A DNA stretch of 64,000 nucleotides from NCBI GenBank assembly GCA_021464415.1, contig CM038471.1, forward strand, positions 11,675,173 to 11,739,172, read 5' to 3'. Under the pieces are notes generated by a model, which saw only the letters and a program-made list of their open reading frames with translations, was not told the DNA's origin and did not search any database. Position 1 is the first letter of the stretch; each line of letters starts with the position of its first letter. Origin of the DNA: Lonicera japonica (Eukaryota; Streptophyta; Magnoliopsida; Dipsacales; Caprifoliaceae). Positions 1 through 12,455 of the stretch are shown here, piece by piece. The position numbers and the translations under genes are program-made.

Positions 1-1453
1 TAACTCTATAAAGATCTCTTCTCACTCCTCCCATTATATATATATACACAATATTAGATTAGGTAATTATTATGTGGAGACGCCCAATTGCCTTTAAGAG
101 AGAGGGTGGTCCCACCAAAAAAGATTCAGGATATCTAATTCTCCGCTTATTATATTATGAGAAAGGCTCGATCAGGAGTATAAGAGATGGAACGAGCTCA
201 GTTCAGTCAACCGACACTGAACTTGTTCGCCCGGTGCGCATACAAGATGTTGGAGAAGCGAAAGGAAGCTACTGCTTTTATTTTTTATGGAGACAATTAA
301 TATTAATTAAAGATAAAAAATTCATAAAAATGTAGGGGGTGATACAATCATTTAAATCTTAATGTACAAAGAAAGTAGCTAGAGGAAAAAAGGAGGATGT
401 GAAAATTTCAATTTAAATTATAGAAAGATTTATATAATTATTAAAATAGTTATTTTTTTTCCTGTAAGAGAGAGAATGAGAAGTTGTTATTTATTTTTAA
501 AAAAAATAAGCAAAGATCATTTAGTTTAGAGAGCAAAATAAACTTGGAAAAAAGAAGACAATACTTTAGACACATGTAAAAAAGCAATGAGTTCAAAAAG
601 ATGATATAGATCAAAGTATATTTAATATCTCATTTAATAAGTAATTATATATGCTAAATAAGAAAGAGAGAGAGAAGAGCGAGAAAGTTAAGGAAACTAT
701 AGAGAATTTTGGTTAAAAGAGAGATAAATAGAAATTACAAAGAGGGAAAGAAACCATCTGATTGCAGCTATGTGAATAGACAATAAGAGAGAAAATAAGG
801 AAGATATAACAATAAGGAAGGAAATGAAGTGACGTTTTTGCTTCTTTCCCTATTTTTTTGAGCAAAAACAAAAAGTAATTGGAATGTTTGTAGAAGGAGC
901 CAAAATACACTCCTTTTATGAAAATATCATATAAAATTAGAATAATATATGCATATACATATATATACATATACATATATATATATATATATATTATATT
1001 GGATGTGAATTAATCGGAATAATATTATATAAAAAAACTTTGAATATGTTACTCCATTTTTTTCTCTTGAGTATTTTTTTTTGCTTAAAATGTGTTATAT
1101 AGTATATATTTTTAAAAATTGGTCAATTGTTCATTACCATGACTTAAATATTAAATCCATTTAAAGTGTCTATTTAAAAACTAATTGTATAGCCATTGTT
1201 GATAAACCATTAGGAAAAACAAATTAGGCCAACAATACAATGATAAGATTTACGCACAATAAAACATATGAAGATCAAAATTAAAAGATAAAAAATTAAA
1301 ATAACTACAAAAACCATGTAGTTTATAAAACAAAAAATAAACATGCTTAAACAAAGTTCATAAAACAAACAACACACATATTTAAATAAACTAAGATAAC
1401 TTGGTCAACACCAAAATAACATAAATTAAAAACAGAAAATTTAAGAGTTGCCA
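1..1453. other. AT-rich intergenic sequence
   Basis: No gene, RNA or complete mobile element was recognised. The stretch has purine-rich runs and a TA-rich simple repeat at about 950-995. The short open frames here have no recognisable domain and look like chance. Confidence 0.5.
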
Positions 1454-1846
1454 TCAATTTCCCTCAGCCTTTTTTTTAACTTTCTCGTACTTTTGCAGTA
1501 ACTCATCAATAGCACTTTCAACTCTTTTGAAATTGAATTTGTAGTATTGCATATCCTTAAAATTGTCATCTTCAATTAGGAAGTTATGATTGAACTTCAA
1601 GAAATTGATTCTGGATCGGATAGCGGTATTTTCAGCATGGATTGACGTTGAAAAGCTCCAGTATGCAACGGAATCTTGATTTCCAACAAAAGGTCTTATC
1701 TCTACATATGATCTGAATTACTCATCCTCGAAAATGCACTTATAAATTGGTGGAGGGAGATTTAACTTTCGACATATTTCATTAAGTAGAGCCCTGAAAT
1801 CAAGTAATAAACGGCCGAAGAAGCCATGGTTTGCAATAATTTGCAT
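1454..1846 (-). pseudogene. possible double-stranded-RNA-binding-domain gene remnant
   Basis: Read on the minus strand, a frame runs from an ATG at 1846 to a TGA at 1454-1456 with one internal TAA at 1718-1720. Near its middle it reads LLNEICRKLNLPPPIYKC, followed about 35 residues later by a segment with AENTAIRSRINFLK. This is the layout of a dsRBD: helix 1 with L-x-E-x-C, a proline-rich turn then I/PxY, a strand region, and a final A/K-rich helix 2. After it come about 35 residues of charged helix ending in KYEKVKKKAEGN. A splice acceptor (TTTCAG) lies just inside the 5' part, at about 1794, so the real exon could begin at 1793. The internal stop and lack of neighbouring exons suggest a decayed copy. 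The CACTA element that begins 0.3 kb upstream may have split the gene. The family assignment is an inference from a weak motif match and could be wrong. Confidence 0.3.
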
Positions 1847-1856
1847 TTGATATTAT

Positions 1857-2162
1857 TAGTTACTAACAAAATGAAAACTAAAAAACACGTTAAAAAGTGT
1901 GACCAAGTAACAATTTATACATTAGTATGTATAGATATATGTGTCTCTATGTAAATAAATTAAAAAATATGGCAAAAAAAATGAGCCACAAACTACCGTG
2001 CTAGTCTAAATAATGGCCCATTGTAAAGTGGAATTTTAAAATTTTACTTCTCACAATTACTCTAATTTCATATATTGTGAACAGAGTAAATAAATATAAA
2101 TCGGAAAAACTGAGAGAAGTGAAAAGAACAAACCTAAATGACTTGAATGATGGTGCACTGCT
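1857..2162. other. AT-rich flank between the dsRBD-like remnant and the CACTA element
   Basis: No feature recognised. It ends in GCT, the left copy of the 3-bp target duplication of the CACTA element that starts at 2163. Confidence 0.4.
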
Positions 2163-2660
2163 CACTACACCAAAATTAGTTATTTGTGACTGCCAAAAAC
2201 AGTCACAAAGAGCATTCATAGAAACACCAGTCACAAAAAAAAATGGTGACTCCAAGAACAGTCACAAAGAGCAAAATAGATAACTTTCCAAACCAACTAT
2301 TAGAGGCAGTCACAAAGCTCACTTGTGACTGCTAGTGGCAGTCATAAGTTTTTATACTTATGACTGTTATAAACAATCACAATTGTGATACTTTGTAACA
2401 ATTCAAAACAGTCACAATTATAAAAATTATGTCTGTTTGTAGCAGTTATAAATAAGTTATAATCATCAGTCATATATTTGTCCAACTGTTGTAGGCAGTC
2501 ATAAAGACAATCATAATTGTTAAGATATATGGCTGTTCTTATTAGTCGTAAAGGTAGTCATATATTTGTCCAATTGTAACAAGTAGTCATAAAGAGAATC
2601 ATAACTTGTAGGGTATATAACGTGTTTATGACTGTTTTTGACAGTCACAAATATGGAATA
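2163..2660. repeat. left subterminal repeat array of the CACTA element
   Basis: Many direct and inverted copies of a core close to TGTGACTG or CAGTCACAAA occur here, often as short palindromes around a variable centre. The same core returns near the right end (7390-7640). This is typical CACTA subterminal structure. Confidence 0.8.
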
Positions 2661-2989
2661 ATTTTTAAAAATAATAATTTAGAAATAATTACCCTAAATT
2701 TTTTGACCTGCAATTCAATTGATATAAATAATAAATTTTATATCATAACCCAATCAATAGTCACAATAAATTTATGCTGCAATAGAATCAACATTCACAA
2801 TAGAATTTTTAAAATGAAGACCAAAACATAGTATTTGTTTTCATTTACATTATTACCTATAATCAAGTTAATAAATTCACACTCTTATTTTAAAATAAGA
2901 GTCGCAAACCAAATCAAGGGCTAATAATGCAACCTTTTCTATTACAAGATGTGGTACTTTGATTGTGTCCCCAAAATGAATGAAACACT

Positions 2990-3160
2990 TAATTTGAGAC
3001 CTTTTAGAATATATTATCTAAATAAACTCCACCTTTTCTTTGACTCCAAGTATACGATTGAACACTACATCCCCGTGGCCACCTTCAACATTATAGAGAC
3101 TATTAGAAACAACATCTAGACCGGCCCCTCAAATAAGTCCTGTAGCAAATTTTTAAAACC
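2990..3160 (-). pseudogene. possible 3' exon of a decayed gene inside the CACTA element
   Basis: On the minus strand one frame is open for about 37 codons after a stop and includes GGHGDVVFNRILGVKEKVEF. It lies downstream of, and on the same strand as, the better exons at 3810-3953 and 4399-4555. Together they suggest one multi-exon minus-strand gene, perhaps the element's accessory (TNP1-type) gene or a captured gene. I do not recognise the family. Confidence 0.3.
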
Positions 3161-3389
3161 AAATATATATATATATATATATGTATAAACGATCATGTAC
3201 ACACTTATATACATATATATACACATATATGTATAAAGAGAGAGTAGCTAGATACTAACATGTATCCACTATTTCTTAAATGCCTTAGCATTTTTCAGAT
3301 GGAAATTCAATTACTCTAACTTCCATTGCTAAAGCAACTAAGAAACTATCAATTAATATCATAACACAAATAATAGATTCAACCATATC

Positions 3390-3565
3390 ACATCTCATGG
3401 CATCTCCCACATTTTTTTTGTCAAGTTCAACACTAGCTCATATTGCTGAAGGAATGGCTCTTGATGTGTCTGTCTATACTGATCATGTGCTCTTAATTGA
3501 GCTAATTCCTGAAGAAGCTTCGGCTGCCAAATCAGAAACAATAGCATCCTATTCATTAAACAAGA
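3390..3565 (-). pseudogene. possible exon of the decayed minus-strand gene in the CACTA element
   Basis: The minus strand is open for about 53 codons and is rich in Q, L and E, with a segment LLQELAQLRAHDQYRQTHQE, ending in a TGA just before 3397. The composition suggests a helical or coiled segment, as in the C-terminal part of TNP1-like proteins. It sits in order between the exon at 3810-3953 and the fragment near 3.1 kb. The function is not known. Confidence 0.3.
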
Positions 3566-3809
3566 AAATATCAATCATCTTTTGAGTTCCATTAAAATTT
3601 TCCATATATTTTATGGTAGCCATATTGCCACAGCATATTATTGTTTTGAGAAACTGTATTTTATGCTTTTAAAGTTGTACATTGCTTGGGCAATAATGTC
3701 ACCCATTTTATATTAAATTTTGTTTTTTATAAAACGCAACAATTAAGTATAGTTAGTACACAATGAATCAATCGGTTCAACATACAAAAGGATCCAAATA
3801 TATAGATAC

Positions 3810-3953
3810 CTCAAAAAAAGAACTTGCACGTTGGATCTCACCCCCAGTTAAATGAGGAGACTCGGATATTAAATCAATCTCTCTTATTCTGTCACATATT
3901 AGCTCTAATCTTCGAGGAGATTCCACATTAGCTTTTGTCGGAATGTAATAGTC
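3810..3953 (-). pseudogene. putative internal exon, minus-strand gene in the CACTA element
   Basis: There are 48 open codons on the minus strand, from a possible acceptor (TTAAAG) to a donor-like GTATCT. The reading includes SPRRLELICDRIREIDLI. The low stop density and the GT/AG-like borders are the evidence for an exon. No known domain was recognised. The exon is in order with the one at 4399-4555. Confidence 0.4.
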
Positions 3954-4398
3954 CTTTAATCAACCCATAAATAAATTCGATTAAAATGTTAATTTTGGTC
4001 AATTTAAATGAACTCGGGTTGTTTTAATGTAAATTGCAATTAATGAAAAAAATGGACTAGACTCCAGCTCATTAAATTATAATTACACTCGGACTTGAGC
4101 TAAAACTACTTGTCATTACTAACATTACACCAATAAGTAATAATGTTTCAATGTTTATACATTGTGATTTTATATCTTTACTATTATGTAAAAGCTCATT
4201 AGAATTATAAATAATTTCTAAAAGCATAATACGCTTATAAAAAAATAAAACATTTTGAGATTTGAGTGGTATGACCGTGTACACGCCTATGGATCATAAG
4301 AGTGAGTGTATATGTGTCAGCATTTAAGCAAATTTCGCAAACAATGATAACTAGACAACGATATATACACTAAGAGAGCGATCTAGAAAGAGACTTAC

Positions 4399-4555
4399 AA
4401 GTTCACCTTTGGGATTAATGTACCTCAATTGAGAACGCCTTTGACACATAGCTGTGCAATATAGTTCCAAAGTGGGAGAACTAGTAGAATGACCTGGTGG
4501 AATCCTCAATGGTGACAATGACACTTCACTATTATTTGACCTTTGCTTAGTAGAC
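4399..4555 (-). pseudogene. putative internal exon, minus-strand gene in the CACTA element
   Basis: The minus strand is open for about 52 codons, bounded by an acceptor (TTTAACAG) and a strong donor (GTAAGT). The reading is rich in S, P and R and includes LELYCTAMCQRRSQLRYI. This is the best-bounded exon of the element and points to a spliced minus-strand gene. I cannot name the family. A CACTA accessory protein and a captured host gene are both possible. Confidence 0.45.
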
Positions 4556-4984
4556 CTGTTAAATAGTTCTTACAACATATATAGTTGTCCCAGTAAATCT
4601 CAATGCACTCAACATGTTTTCTTCGATTTCCAAGCTTTCAATCTTAGGTGCTTCCTCTTTCCTTTGTTGCTGTTACAAGAATAAGGGGATCGAGCTAAGT
4701 CAAAAAAGTACAAATATGTGTGTGTATGTATATATATGTATGTTTTGTGTTTGGATTACACTTGTTTTTCATGGAATGTACCTAAGAATGCAATATCGTA
4801 ATCTCTTATGGTGTTTGATTGTCGTAATCTTTTATAGTTTTCCATTGAATCAAAACTATAGCATGGAAAATGATTACTTAAAAATTCAATGTGGAATTTT
4901 GGGCATTTCCCGAAAAGTAAGATGAATGAGCATTTACAAATATGGAAAACTATAAGTAACACTAAATGTATATTTCAACCTACG

Positions 4985-5165
4985 AGAAAAGACAGATTTT
5001 AGCCACAGGGTACGACCAACTTTCGCACACCTTGACTAACCCCTATTAGTAGAAGTGTAGAACATGGCCACTCGTAAGCCACCATAGTGTTTTTACAACC
5101 TAGAGAATTCTCACCCCAACCCAGAGCTGAATTATGTACGCTACCATTGCGCCACTCTTAGTGGT
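4985..5165 (-). repeat. possible tRNA-derived SINE fragment
   Basis: Read on the minus strand, it starts with AGTGGCGCAATGGTAGCG, which resembles a tRNA 5' half with a polymerase III A box. A degenerate B-box region and an unrelated tail follow. Plant SINEs have this layout. No clear target duplication was found, so this is tentative. Confidence 0.35.
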
Positions 5166-5551
5166 TACAAACAATCTTATCAACCCTAAATGGACAAAAA
5201 ATATACCAGAAATGTTTCTAACCCACTAAATCCAATGCAAACATTATACGAAATATAAATTACCTCAAAGCAAAAAAATGTTTCAATAAGAAAATGACTA
5301 TAATTCAAATGTAATTTTATCAATATCAACACTAAAAAGGGTGAAAAATTAACACAATGAATCAACTCAAAAGAAAAAGAAAATACTTCCAAACGTTCAA
5401 ACCCTATAAATGGAATTCATAATAGGTACAAAAGGAAAAAATAGTCATAATATCTAAACATTGTTTATCAATTAATACAAGCAATATCCTTTTGAACATT
5501 GCTAGAAATTATTTTAAATAACCCAAAAATTAAAACACATATTGGAAATTG

Positions 5552-5552
<1 letters not shown>

Positions 5553-5589
<37 letters not shown>
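5553..5589. repeat. (AT)n microsatellite
   Basis: An uninterrupted AT dinucleotide run of about 35 bp. Confidence 0.95.
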
Positions 5590-5592
<3 letters not shown>

Positions 5593-6214
5593 AAAAGGTT
5601 GAAATTGAATGTTTAAAGATGAAGAACAAATGGAACTTGCTGCAATTATTGTTCTTCAAGATGAGCTTCTAATAAAAACCTAGCCCCAAGAAGAGAAAGA
5701 GAGATTTCAATTGAATAGACTACTACTAATAGTTTATTACATTTTAAATAAACAAATAATCTTCAAAAATTCAAAAGTTGGGGGGGGGGTGGAATTTGTA
5801 ACAAACATTCCTTTTCTCCCTCTCCTTTTGTTCTTTTGGAATTACTGAGCTATATTCACATTTTTAATCCAATACATATAGGAGAAAACTATATGACCTC
5901 CATTTTTAATTGATAATCGTAATTTTATAGGAATGTTTTAATCTAATACTTTTATTTATGTTTTCATATGTTTTTAATTCTCAGAACTAATTAATATTCC
6001 TAACTTCACTTCATGACTTTTGAACACCCTATGGATTATAGAAACTAAAAACTACATAAAGTACATTAGCCATTTCATGGCACTACCGGAAACAAAGTAT
6101 GTTACTAAAGGACTTACATTCATAATGCAAATAAGAAACCAATGTTACCAAAATTAAAAACTAAACTAATACTTTCATATGAAACTATAGAACATCACTG
6201 TTAGTAGAGAGACC

Positions 6215-6316
6215 CTTTTGGGTACTCTAGCACTCCATAAAGTATATTCATTACATAAAAAGTCTCTTAAACTATATATATATAAAGTAAATTTTGGAGT
6301 GCTAGAATACTCATTT
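6215..6316. mobile_element. small foldback MITE-like element
   Basis: The left arm includes GGGTACTCTAGCACTCC and the right arm GGAGTGCTAGAATACTC, near-perfect inverses about 60 bp apart. This fits a short MITE. The target duplication is unclear in this AT-rich context. Confidence 0.5.
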
Positions 6317-6982
6317 TTGTTACTAAGTAATTGTATGCTTTCTATACTTTTATGAATTCCATTGTTTTATATGAAATTCAAAAAATTAATGACAAAAAAA
6401 CCTTAAACCCGAATCAATGAAATCAAAACTAGGTAAGTTAATGAAAAAGAAAGGAATTTTCCTTAGAACTGAAATCCAAGAATTCATTTTTTTTCCTTCA
6501 CTGCATTTCAGTTTTTAAAACAAAGTCAAGGTTAAGAGTGATCAAAAAGTTAAATTGGAAATGACAAAAAACGAACCTAACCTTTTGAATAATCTAAAAA
6601 ATGAGAGATACTACAGGACCCTTTCTTGATGGATATTTTTCGCTACGAGCTATTACCGGCGAATCTAGGGTTTTGCGCTACGAAGTTAACACTGTAAATA
6701 CCCAACTTGTAGGTTGCATTTGCTATATTCAGAACCCAATCATGAAGTAAAAGAATATATTATCAATTGTACTACCTATACAAAACCCAATCACGAAGTT
6801 TAACAAAACTACACGTGTATTTTTAGAACAGTGGAGAGAGGTAGTGGAGAAGTGTATATTTGACCAAATCCCGAACCCTAGCTAACCATAACTTTGATTT
6901 GTGTAAGAGTTTGTTGCTTGGATCTTTGATTTGGGTTTGAATTGGCTAGAGTGATGTTGAGAGTGAGAATGAGAGTCATTTA

Positions 6983-7322
6983 GGCCTCATTTGGTTCACG
7001 AAAGGGAAATCAATTCCCTTGTCTTTTCTATAGAGGTAGGAAACTAAAGTTCATGCCAAGATTCCTTTCTTGTGTTTAGTAAAACATGGAAAGTATTTAG
7101 CTAGGTAGGGGCATTGTTGTCCAAAAAATTATGTAATAAATGCTAGGAAATTACAAGGGAAAATCAATCCCATGTGTTTTGAAAGAAATTGCAAGGGAAA
7201 ATCAAGCCCATGTGTTTTGAAAGGAATGACTCTACCCTCTACTTTCCCTTATGTCAAGAAAAACAAAGGAAAGAAAATACTTTCCTTTCCTGAGTGCTCA
7301 AATCCATGAACCAAACGAGGCC
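6983..7322. mobile_element. Tourist-like (PIF/Harbinger) MITE, 340 bp
   Basis: The ends read GGCCTCATTTGGTTCA and TGAACCAAACGAGGCC, inverted repeats with one mismatch. They are flanked by TTA on both sides, the 3-bp duplication of PIF/Harbinger MITEs. It contains no coding frame. It is nested inside the CACTA element, so it inserted later. Confidence 0.85.
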
Positions 7323-7389
7323 TTAGGGTTTTGTTACGATATATTTGTATATCCTTCCAAACTACATTGTTTTATATAAAACATTTGAC

Positions 7390-7661
7390 AACTTTTAAGA
7401 GTCACAAAAAAGAGTCATAAATTTTTTTACTTTGAAACTGACATTGACAGTCACAAAGAATAATAGTTACGAATTTAAAAGTTTTGTGACTGTCATCAAC
7501 AGCCATAATCTTTGTGACTATCATTAGCAGTCACAAATAATGAAATATATAACTTTTTAACCATTATGACTGCCAGTGGTAGTCACAAACGTTGTGACAG
7601 TCAATGGCAGTCACAAATTATGCGAGACGAAAAGTCATAAATCCTTGTTTTTGGTGTAGTG
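7390..7661. repeat. right subterminal repeat array of the CACTA element
   Basis: It holds repeated GTGACTGTCA and GACAGTCACAAA cores, matching the left array in inverse orientation, and ends with TTTTTGGTGTAGTG. Confidence 0.8.
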
Positions 7662-7664
7662 GCT

Positions 7665-7969
7665 AATGCAAGATAAGCAACGGTAGGAGGAGGGAGAATG
7701 ATTGATCTGCAAGAAAAATTGAAAGGTTGGAACCTAACCAAATATATAAATGGATAAATTAATATAATATGTTTTAATAAGATTTAATAAAGTAACCAAT
7801 TTTGTATAAAATGTTAGTATATAGTATATATCATGTAAGTAATTTTGAAACGAACAACTCCGATATAAATTTTGTACCAGTGAACACATTACTTATTTTT
7901 CCCAATTAAATTAAGAGCACTATGCATTAGTAAAAACATATGGCATCCATTAGAGCCTAATGAAGCAAC

Positions 7970-8037
<68 letters not shown>

Positions 8038-8651
8038 TAGACTAAAACTTGATTTTGAAGGCCGATAAAAGAAATGTCCAAAATTAAGTGCAAAACTTAA
8101 AGAAATACTTCTTAAAATATATATAATATAGTATAATTTGTTCCATAGTTCTTCATACATAAGTGATATGAATGTACTCAATGACAATTTAATTTATTTA
8201 TTTTTTAAAAAAATGGTTTCAGTTTGTACTTTTAAAAATAGTATATTTATTTTGGTTCAAACACCTTTTACATAATAAATCTAGGTATTATGTCCATATT
8301 GAAAACTAGTAATTAAGGAAACTACTGCATTCAAAAAATTCGTAGTTGTATATGAAAATTGAGATTTACTATGCTTTAAATACACAAAGAGAAGAAAAAC
8401 TTAAGAAATAGTCATTGGAATGGATTATTATAAAACATGTTGAATAACTAAGAGTTTTAGAACTTAACAACAAAGTAGTAACACCTAAAAGAAATAGGAA
8501 CATACTGTACATAAGGTCAAAAGATTAAAGGAGAAGTAATATTTTAAATAACAAAAAGAAATTTCAATGTTTTTATTCTAACAATCCAAATTCCTTATTC
8601 AAATCTTCTAAATACTCCATGAATTTAAAATTGAATTATATAACTACATAT
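7665..8651. other. AT-rich intergenic sequence
   Basis: No gene was recognised. It contains the TAA microsatellite listed separately. The apparent minus-strand frame over the microsatellite is only a poly-isoleucine artefact. Confidence 0.5.
7970..8037. repeat. (TAA)n microsatellite
   Basis: About 22 consecutive AAT/TAA trinucleotides without a visible interruption. The purity makes it likely to vary in length. Confidence 0.95.
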
Positions 8652-10186
8652 TGTTGGTCAGAAATCAACCCTAGAAGGGGGGGGGGGAATATGGTTTATC
8701 AAACTTAATGCGGAATTAAAAAATTTTCGAAAAGTATTTAAGGAAAACAATTAAGCTAAACAACTATATCAAGGAATGCAAGCAATTCAAGCAATTAATC
8801 CCAAGACAAGCAAATAAGTAATCTCAAAATACAAGCAATAATATAGCAAGTAAATAAAGAGCTTGAGTTAGAAAGATTAAAGCAATTTGAAGCTCAAGAC
8901 TTTTTGTCCTCACGGTTTGGTTTCCTAAACCATACGTCCGCGCTCGGTTGGCTCCCCGAGAATTTTCACTAATTTCAATCTTCTTCCTAGTGAAGATCAA
9001 ACCTTTACAAGTGTTGTTGTCTTACACACTCTTACAAATATTGCTTCACTACAATATTCCCACAAGATATATCTCTTGTTAACTTGTGAGATTTACCTCT
9101 CACAATCATTAAACAAGAATTGACCTTCTTGTTATCCTATGCTATTTACCTCTCAAAATTGAATTCAAATTATTTGGTGATTCACACCAATGAAAAACAA
9201 CTCTCAAGTGTTTGATAAATACAATTTGAAGCTCACATTAGAGTTATCTAGATTGATCAAATGGATAGCTCAAGTATGAATGATTGATCAAAACAATTTA
9301 TTGAATCTTAGAATGTTTGAAATATATGAAGAATAGAGTTTAAGAATAATTCAAGATGGTCAAAATGTGTCTTAGATAGTGTATATATATAGTCCCAAGA
9401 TATAGCCATTTTTGAGGTTTGGTACCAAAAATGGTAAAATATCAGAAATCCAATGGCTATATTCTGGGCCATCAGTCGACTGAGTGAGCCTTAATCGACT
9501 GAGTACAAGCCATCAGTCGACTAATAGACCTACTGTCCATCAGGCCATAAGGCCAAAAATTCAAATATTTTCACTTTTGCATATAAGCTCCAAAATCAAT
9601 TCTAATGCTTTGGGGATCTTAAAAATAAGTTTCTAAGACACCTATTTTCGAAAAAAACTCAAAATATGATCATTTGAATTTAATAAGAATTTATTTCAAA
9701 ACTGGTTTTTATAAGAATGATGTTTTCAAAGGAAATTCAACTCAAACTTGTTTTCAATTGATCTAAGAATGATGCATGTTCGTGTTTGAGCTATATAAAT
9801 AATCAATTAAGAAACTTTACATTAATCCTAAACACTCACTCAAATATTGAATAGACGAGTCTTTGAATGCTTCAATTTATTTCTTCAATTTGATCTTTAC
9901 TTGCACGTCTTGCCATGAAGCTTTTACATATGATCCTTGATCTTGATCTTCATAAATAGCATTGTGATGAGATTGATCTTCCTTGACTTGTCTAGTGCAA
10001 TGTTGACTTGATCGGATATGGATTGAATGGTCCTTGTCACGAGGCATGCTTTCTTCCTAAACTCCATACTTTTCTTGAATTTATAAGATAATGAACTACA
10101 AACTTAATTCAATAAACATGTTAAATTATACATGATTAAGTTATTGTTATTATCAAAATAAGATTAAGACCTACAAGGTCAACACA
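8652..10186. mobile_element. solo LTR, 1.5 kb
   Basis: It starts TGTTGGTCAG and ends GGTCAACACA, giving the TG...CA ends of an LTR. CATAT flanks both sides (8647-8651 and 10187-10191), a 5-bp target duplication. No primer site or polyprotein lies in it or beside it, so it is a solo LTR left by LTR-LTR recombination. Inside is a G tract near 8680 and several copies of CAGTCGACTGA around 9.47-9.53 kb. The style resembles large Ty1/copia (SIRE-like) LTRs, but that assignment is tentative. A second, split copy lies at 44.34-44.67 and 50.24-50.77 kb. Confidence 0.8.
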
Positions 10187-11552
10187 CATATTTACAATTC
10201 ATTAATTGAAAATGAACTATTTAAAATTATATAGTTAATAAAACCAAATAGGCACTTAAATAATAAACCTCAATTCCATGATAGATCGCAGAACATGCAT
10301 GGTAAAAAAAAAATAAAAGAATAAAAAAAAGGCAAGTAAAAATAGTATATATCCTTTACCTTAATTTTTAGGAGTAAATAACAAACTTTTGTTGGCAACT
10401 ATTTAGGAACGTACATAAGATGTGGAACCAAAAATGGGGAAAAAGAAACCTTGCTGTAGAAAAATAGGGCCTATTATAAAGTGTCAAATTTACGCTGAAA
10501 ATCAAATTTACAATCAATAAAAGAAGAATGGTCAACGAATAACCCAATAATAATGTGTAATACACTAAAAGTAACCCTAAATATTCACATTCTTTGCAAA
10601 ATTAGGCCACAAAGAGAAAAGAAATCAAAGGCAAAAATCAAAATATGTCTAATTGGAGCCTTATAATATTAACATATTACAAAGTAAAAATTCACTTTGA
10701 TATTAGATAGTCTTAACACAAGTTTATTATCACATTTAATCTTATTGTTTTTGCTATCATCAAGAAAATGTTAAGAAATAGAGGCAATAAGTAACAAAAC
10801 TCCAATTCCTAGTTGAGTAAAGTTGAATGGTTTCTTTATTATTGGACCAAATTTTAATTTTTTGTTATCTTTTGTTTCACATACTCTGATGGATTTAAAG
10901 TTATACTATGTTTAAAAAAAATAGAAAACTAGGAATTGGTCCCCAAAATACATCTTTATTAGCGGTAAGGAATATAGGAGATTATAATTAGTATGACACC
11001 CCTCTTTTGATATAGTTACTATAAATAATTGTAATTTAAAAATCATGTAGATGGACATATATTTAAGCGGACAAAAATACCTTTTATTAAGATTTTGGAA
11101 ATGTTATTAATTGCCAATTATACTAGTAACTCACAGGTATAGAAAGAATTTGTCAAGGTTGCCAACTATATTTTAGAATATTCAATATTTTTTTCAATTA
11201 TATTTTGTCTAACTACACAATCATATTTACGTGTAGTTATAACATTTACGTATATTTATAACTACTCCAAATATTTACTTGATGTTTATAATCACTACTT
11301 ATTATTTTTTGGTAGTTTTATATTTGTTTTTATTTACAAATTGTAATTACATAGATATTTATTCGTTATGATTTTTATTTGTTCTTATTTATTATTTGTT
11401 TTTATTTATTATTTTACATGTTGTAATTTTTTTTTATTAATTTACATGTTTTAATTTATTATTTATATTTGTTCTTTATTTACATGTTGTAATTATAATT
11501 ATTTTATCTATTGTAATCATATATATAATTATAATTATATATACAATTTATA
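10187..11552. other. AT-rich intergenic sequence
   Basis: No gene was recognised. About 11.29-11.53 kb is a degenerate run of short units near TTTACATGTTGTAATT, so it is low-complexity sequence. Confidence 0.5.
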
Positions 11553-12057
11553 AGGGGCATTGACACACAAGTACACCCCCAAGATAAATATTGTCCACAA
11601 ACTCCTACCCAGCTAAAAAATGACCACTAACTCATATTTTGAACTCTTAGCCAAAACTACCATTTCCCTCCCATTATTAAATCTCCACTTTCTCCCTCTT
11701 TCCTTCACTCTCTCTCTTAGATCTACGTTTTCTCTAAAAAATCTCCCATCTCTCCCCATTACAAGATCTCCACTTTCTTTCTCTCCTCCACTTACTCTCT
11801 TAGATCTACTTTCTCTTTTTAAAACCTCTCATCTCTCCCATTACAATATCTCCACTTTCTCTCTCTCCTCCATTTACTCTATCTTAGAATGGAAGTTTGT
11901 GAAAATCAAACTGAGATGAAGATATAGTTCGACTATCATCCATGGCACAAAACGAAATCGCAACGATCATAAATGAAGTTAGAAGATTTGAAAATCACGA
12001 AAAATGTAAAGATCCGAATCGAAAATCACCAAAGCAACGAATTAAACCGAGATAAAG

Positions 12058-12455
12058 GTGAAGTCCGATTCTTCTTCATCTTCACTTTGTAGTTGGATTA
12101 CTGGAAATTATTGCCCAGTAATTCGCAAAACTACCAATGTAAACATACTTAATATCATAAAGGACAACAGTAGAACATCCATTCTTCTTCATCTTCACTT
12201 TGTTGTTGGATTACTTGGGGTAGTAATCTCGATTACTGGGGTAGTAATCCATAGATTATTGGGGGCAGTTATCTCCGGATTACTCAAAAAAAATCAAAGT
12301 AGAACATCCATTATTTTTCATCTTTGCTCTGTTATTGGATTACTAGGAGCAGTAATCCAAATTATTGAGGGCAATACGCCCCGCATTACTCAAAAAAAAT
12401 AAAAGTAGAACATCAATTCTTCTTCATTTTCACTCTGTTGTTGGATTACTGGGGT
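12058..12455. repeat. tandem units with a GGATTACTGGGGCAGTAATCC-like palindrome (left block)
   Basis: Three or more imperfect units each contain AAGTAGAACATCCATTCTTC followed by a GGATTACT...AGTAATCC inverted pair. The array resumes after the hAT element at 13.95 kb. Confidence 0.7.

Larger units (their letters stand above)
2163..7661. mobile_element. non-autonomous CACTA (En/Spm) element, 5.5 kb
   Basis: The left end reads CACTACACCAAAA and the right end TTTTTGGTGTAGTG, so the terminal inverted repeats match over 13 bp. Both sides are flanked by GCT (2160-2162 and 7662-7664), the 3-bp target duplication expected for CACTA elements. Both ends carry arrays of short subterminal repeats built on GTGACTG and CAGTCACAAA, which are the kind of site that TNPA-type proteins bind. 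No TNP2-type transposase frame is visible. The interior holds decayed minus-strand exons, a Tourist MITE and other short repeats. Movement would have needed transposase supplied by a relative. Confidence 0.9.

Noticed and set aside
72..335. 87-codon plus-strand open frame
   Set aside because: No recognisable domain, no splice or start context, AT-rich end. Open frames of this length are expected by chance.
7957..8187. Minus-strand frame with a long isoleucine run
   Set aside because: It is only the translation of the TAA microsatellite.
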